From Limanda limanda (Eukaryota; Chordata; Actinopteri; Pleuronectiformes; Pleuronectidae): DNA of 64,000 nucleotides. Under the pieces are notes generated by a model, which saw only the letters and a program-made list of their open reading frames with translations, had not been told where the DNA came from and ran no database searches. The stretch covers positions 28,525,027 through 28,589,026 of the forward strand of contig NC_083646.1 of the NCBI RefSeq assembly GCF_963576545.1, read 5' to 3'. Below, piece after piece: positions 63,400 to 64,000 of this stretch. The first letter of the stretch is position 1. Each line of letters begins with the position of its first letter. A program made the translations under genes and the position numbers.

Positions 63400-64000
63400 G
63401 TACAGTATATGGGTTGCACATAATTAGATTATAATTGACTTTGAAAGTGGTATACAGGCCAGCAGCAAAAACCTTGAAAGAATACAAAATCAGGCAATAT
63501 GCTTTGGGGCTATTAAGACCTCCCCAAATATAGCTGCCCAAGGGGAGATGGGTGAACCTCAGATACAAACAGCTAATGCTAAACTACCGGTCAAATCTTC
63601 AAGGACACAAAAAAGAAGAAGAACAGAACTGTGAGGGCCCTCAGGCTTAGACCATGCTGGGAAGGTGAGAAAGCTAAGACAAAGTGCTATGTATGGACAG
63701 CAAGTAAAATGGCAAAAGAGATGAGGTTACATGATAAAATAGTGCAAAAGCTCCTTATCCTGTGACACCAACATGGTTATTTCCACCTGTATCATTATAC
63801 TTTAAATCCAAGAACAATTGAAGAGAGACAAATGAAAAGGAAATTGGGTAGACATAGTAGAGAAATGGTTAAGGACTACACACAATACCCTGTTCCCAAT
63901 ATATACAGATTGGTCAAAGGAGCCAAAAACTGGAAAAACTGGATTTGCTTTTGCTATCCCAGACCTAAAAATAAATATAAAGGAAAGAACACCGGATCAC
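63400..64000 (+). mobile_element. I/Nimb-like LINE fragment with ribonuclease H start, cut by window end
   Basis: Shifting frames give RPAAKTLKEYKIRQYALGLL, NLRYKQLMLNYRSNLQGHKK, MAKEMRLHDKIVQKLL and, near 63,900, YTDWSKEPKTGKTGFAFAIP. The last is the start of a ribonuclease H domain (usual YTDGSK; the catalytic D is kept, G is W). This arrangement, RT C-terminus then RNase H, is that of I-group LINEs. Several stops show it is dead. The rest lies outside. Confidence 0.65.

Noticed and set aside
1..64000. CRISPR arrays, bacterial operons, riboswitches
   Set aside because: The window is spliced vertebrate DNA; the only regular arrays are the 29-bp minisatellite and the 36-bp and 21-bp repeats, none with the spacer structure of CRISPR.

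Overview
The window is nuclear DNA of a ray-finned fish, almost certainly a teleost. Two vertebrate genes with spliced coding exons (all introns GT-AG) lie on the minus strand. The rest is AT-rich intergenic and intronic DNA full of fish-type repeats: Tc1-like elements, hAT, Harbinger and TTAA-site DNA transposons, L2, L1 and I-like LINEs, and a tRNA-derived SINE. The species cannot be named from this sequence.

Layout. Positions 1-28.9 kb hold no host gene that I can recognise. They contain a catalytically dead L2 LINE (11.2-13.97 kb), a terminal-inverted-repeat element carrying GC-rich cargo (7.5-8.36 kb), a nested stack of DNA transposons (17.1-21.65 kb), an L2 3' end (25.2-25.86 kb) and an internally deleted Tc1 element (26.3-27.7 kb). 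Positions 28,977-48,661 are the complete coding part of cep76: 13 coding exons and 661 codons, with introns full of transposons. Positions 49,134-52,465 are one hAT transposon whose 600-residue transposase frame is open except for a frameshift near the C-terminus; a 29-bp minisatellite lies just upstream of that frame. Positions 54,402-62,079 are the complete coding part of ptpn2: 9 coding exons and 419 codons, ending in an ER-type hydrophobic tail. From about 63.4 kb a decayed LINE with a ribonuclease H domain runs off the right edge.

How the genes relate. cep76 (centriole duplication control) and ptpn2 (non-receptor tyrosine phosphatase of JAK/STAT and receptor-kinase signalling) are neighbours in the same orientation on human chromosome 18p11.2, so this is conserved synteny. 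In human, PSMG2 lies between them, head-to-head with CEP76. I see no PSMG2 coding exon here; that interval is mostly filled by the hAT element. I found no previously undescribed enzymatic system. The most unusual items are the 7.5 kb element with palindromic 21-bp repeats, the minisatellite joined to the hAT transposase gene, and a TTAA-flanked element family with a nested 4.5-kb copy.
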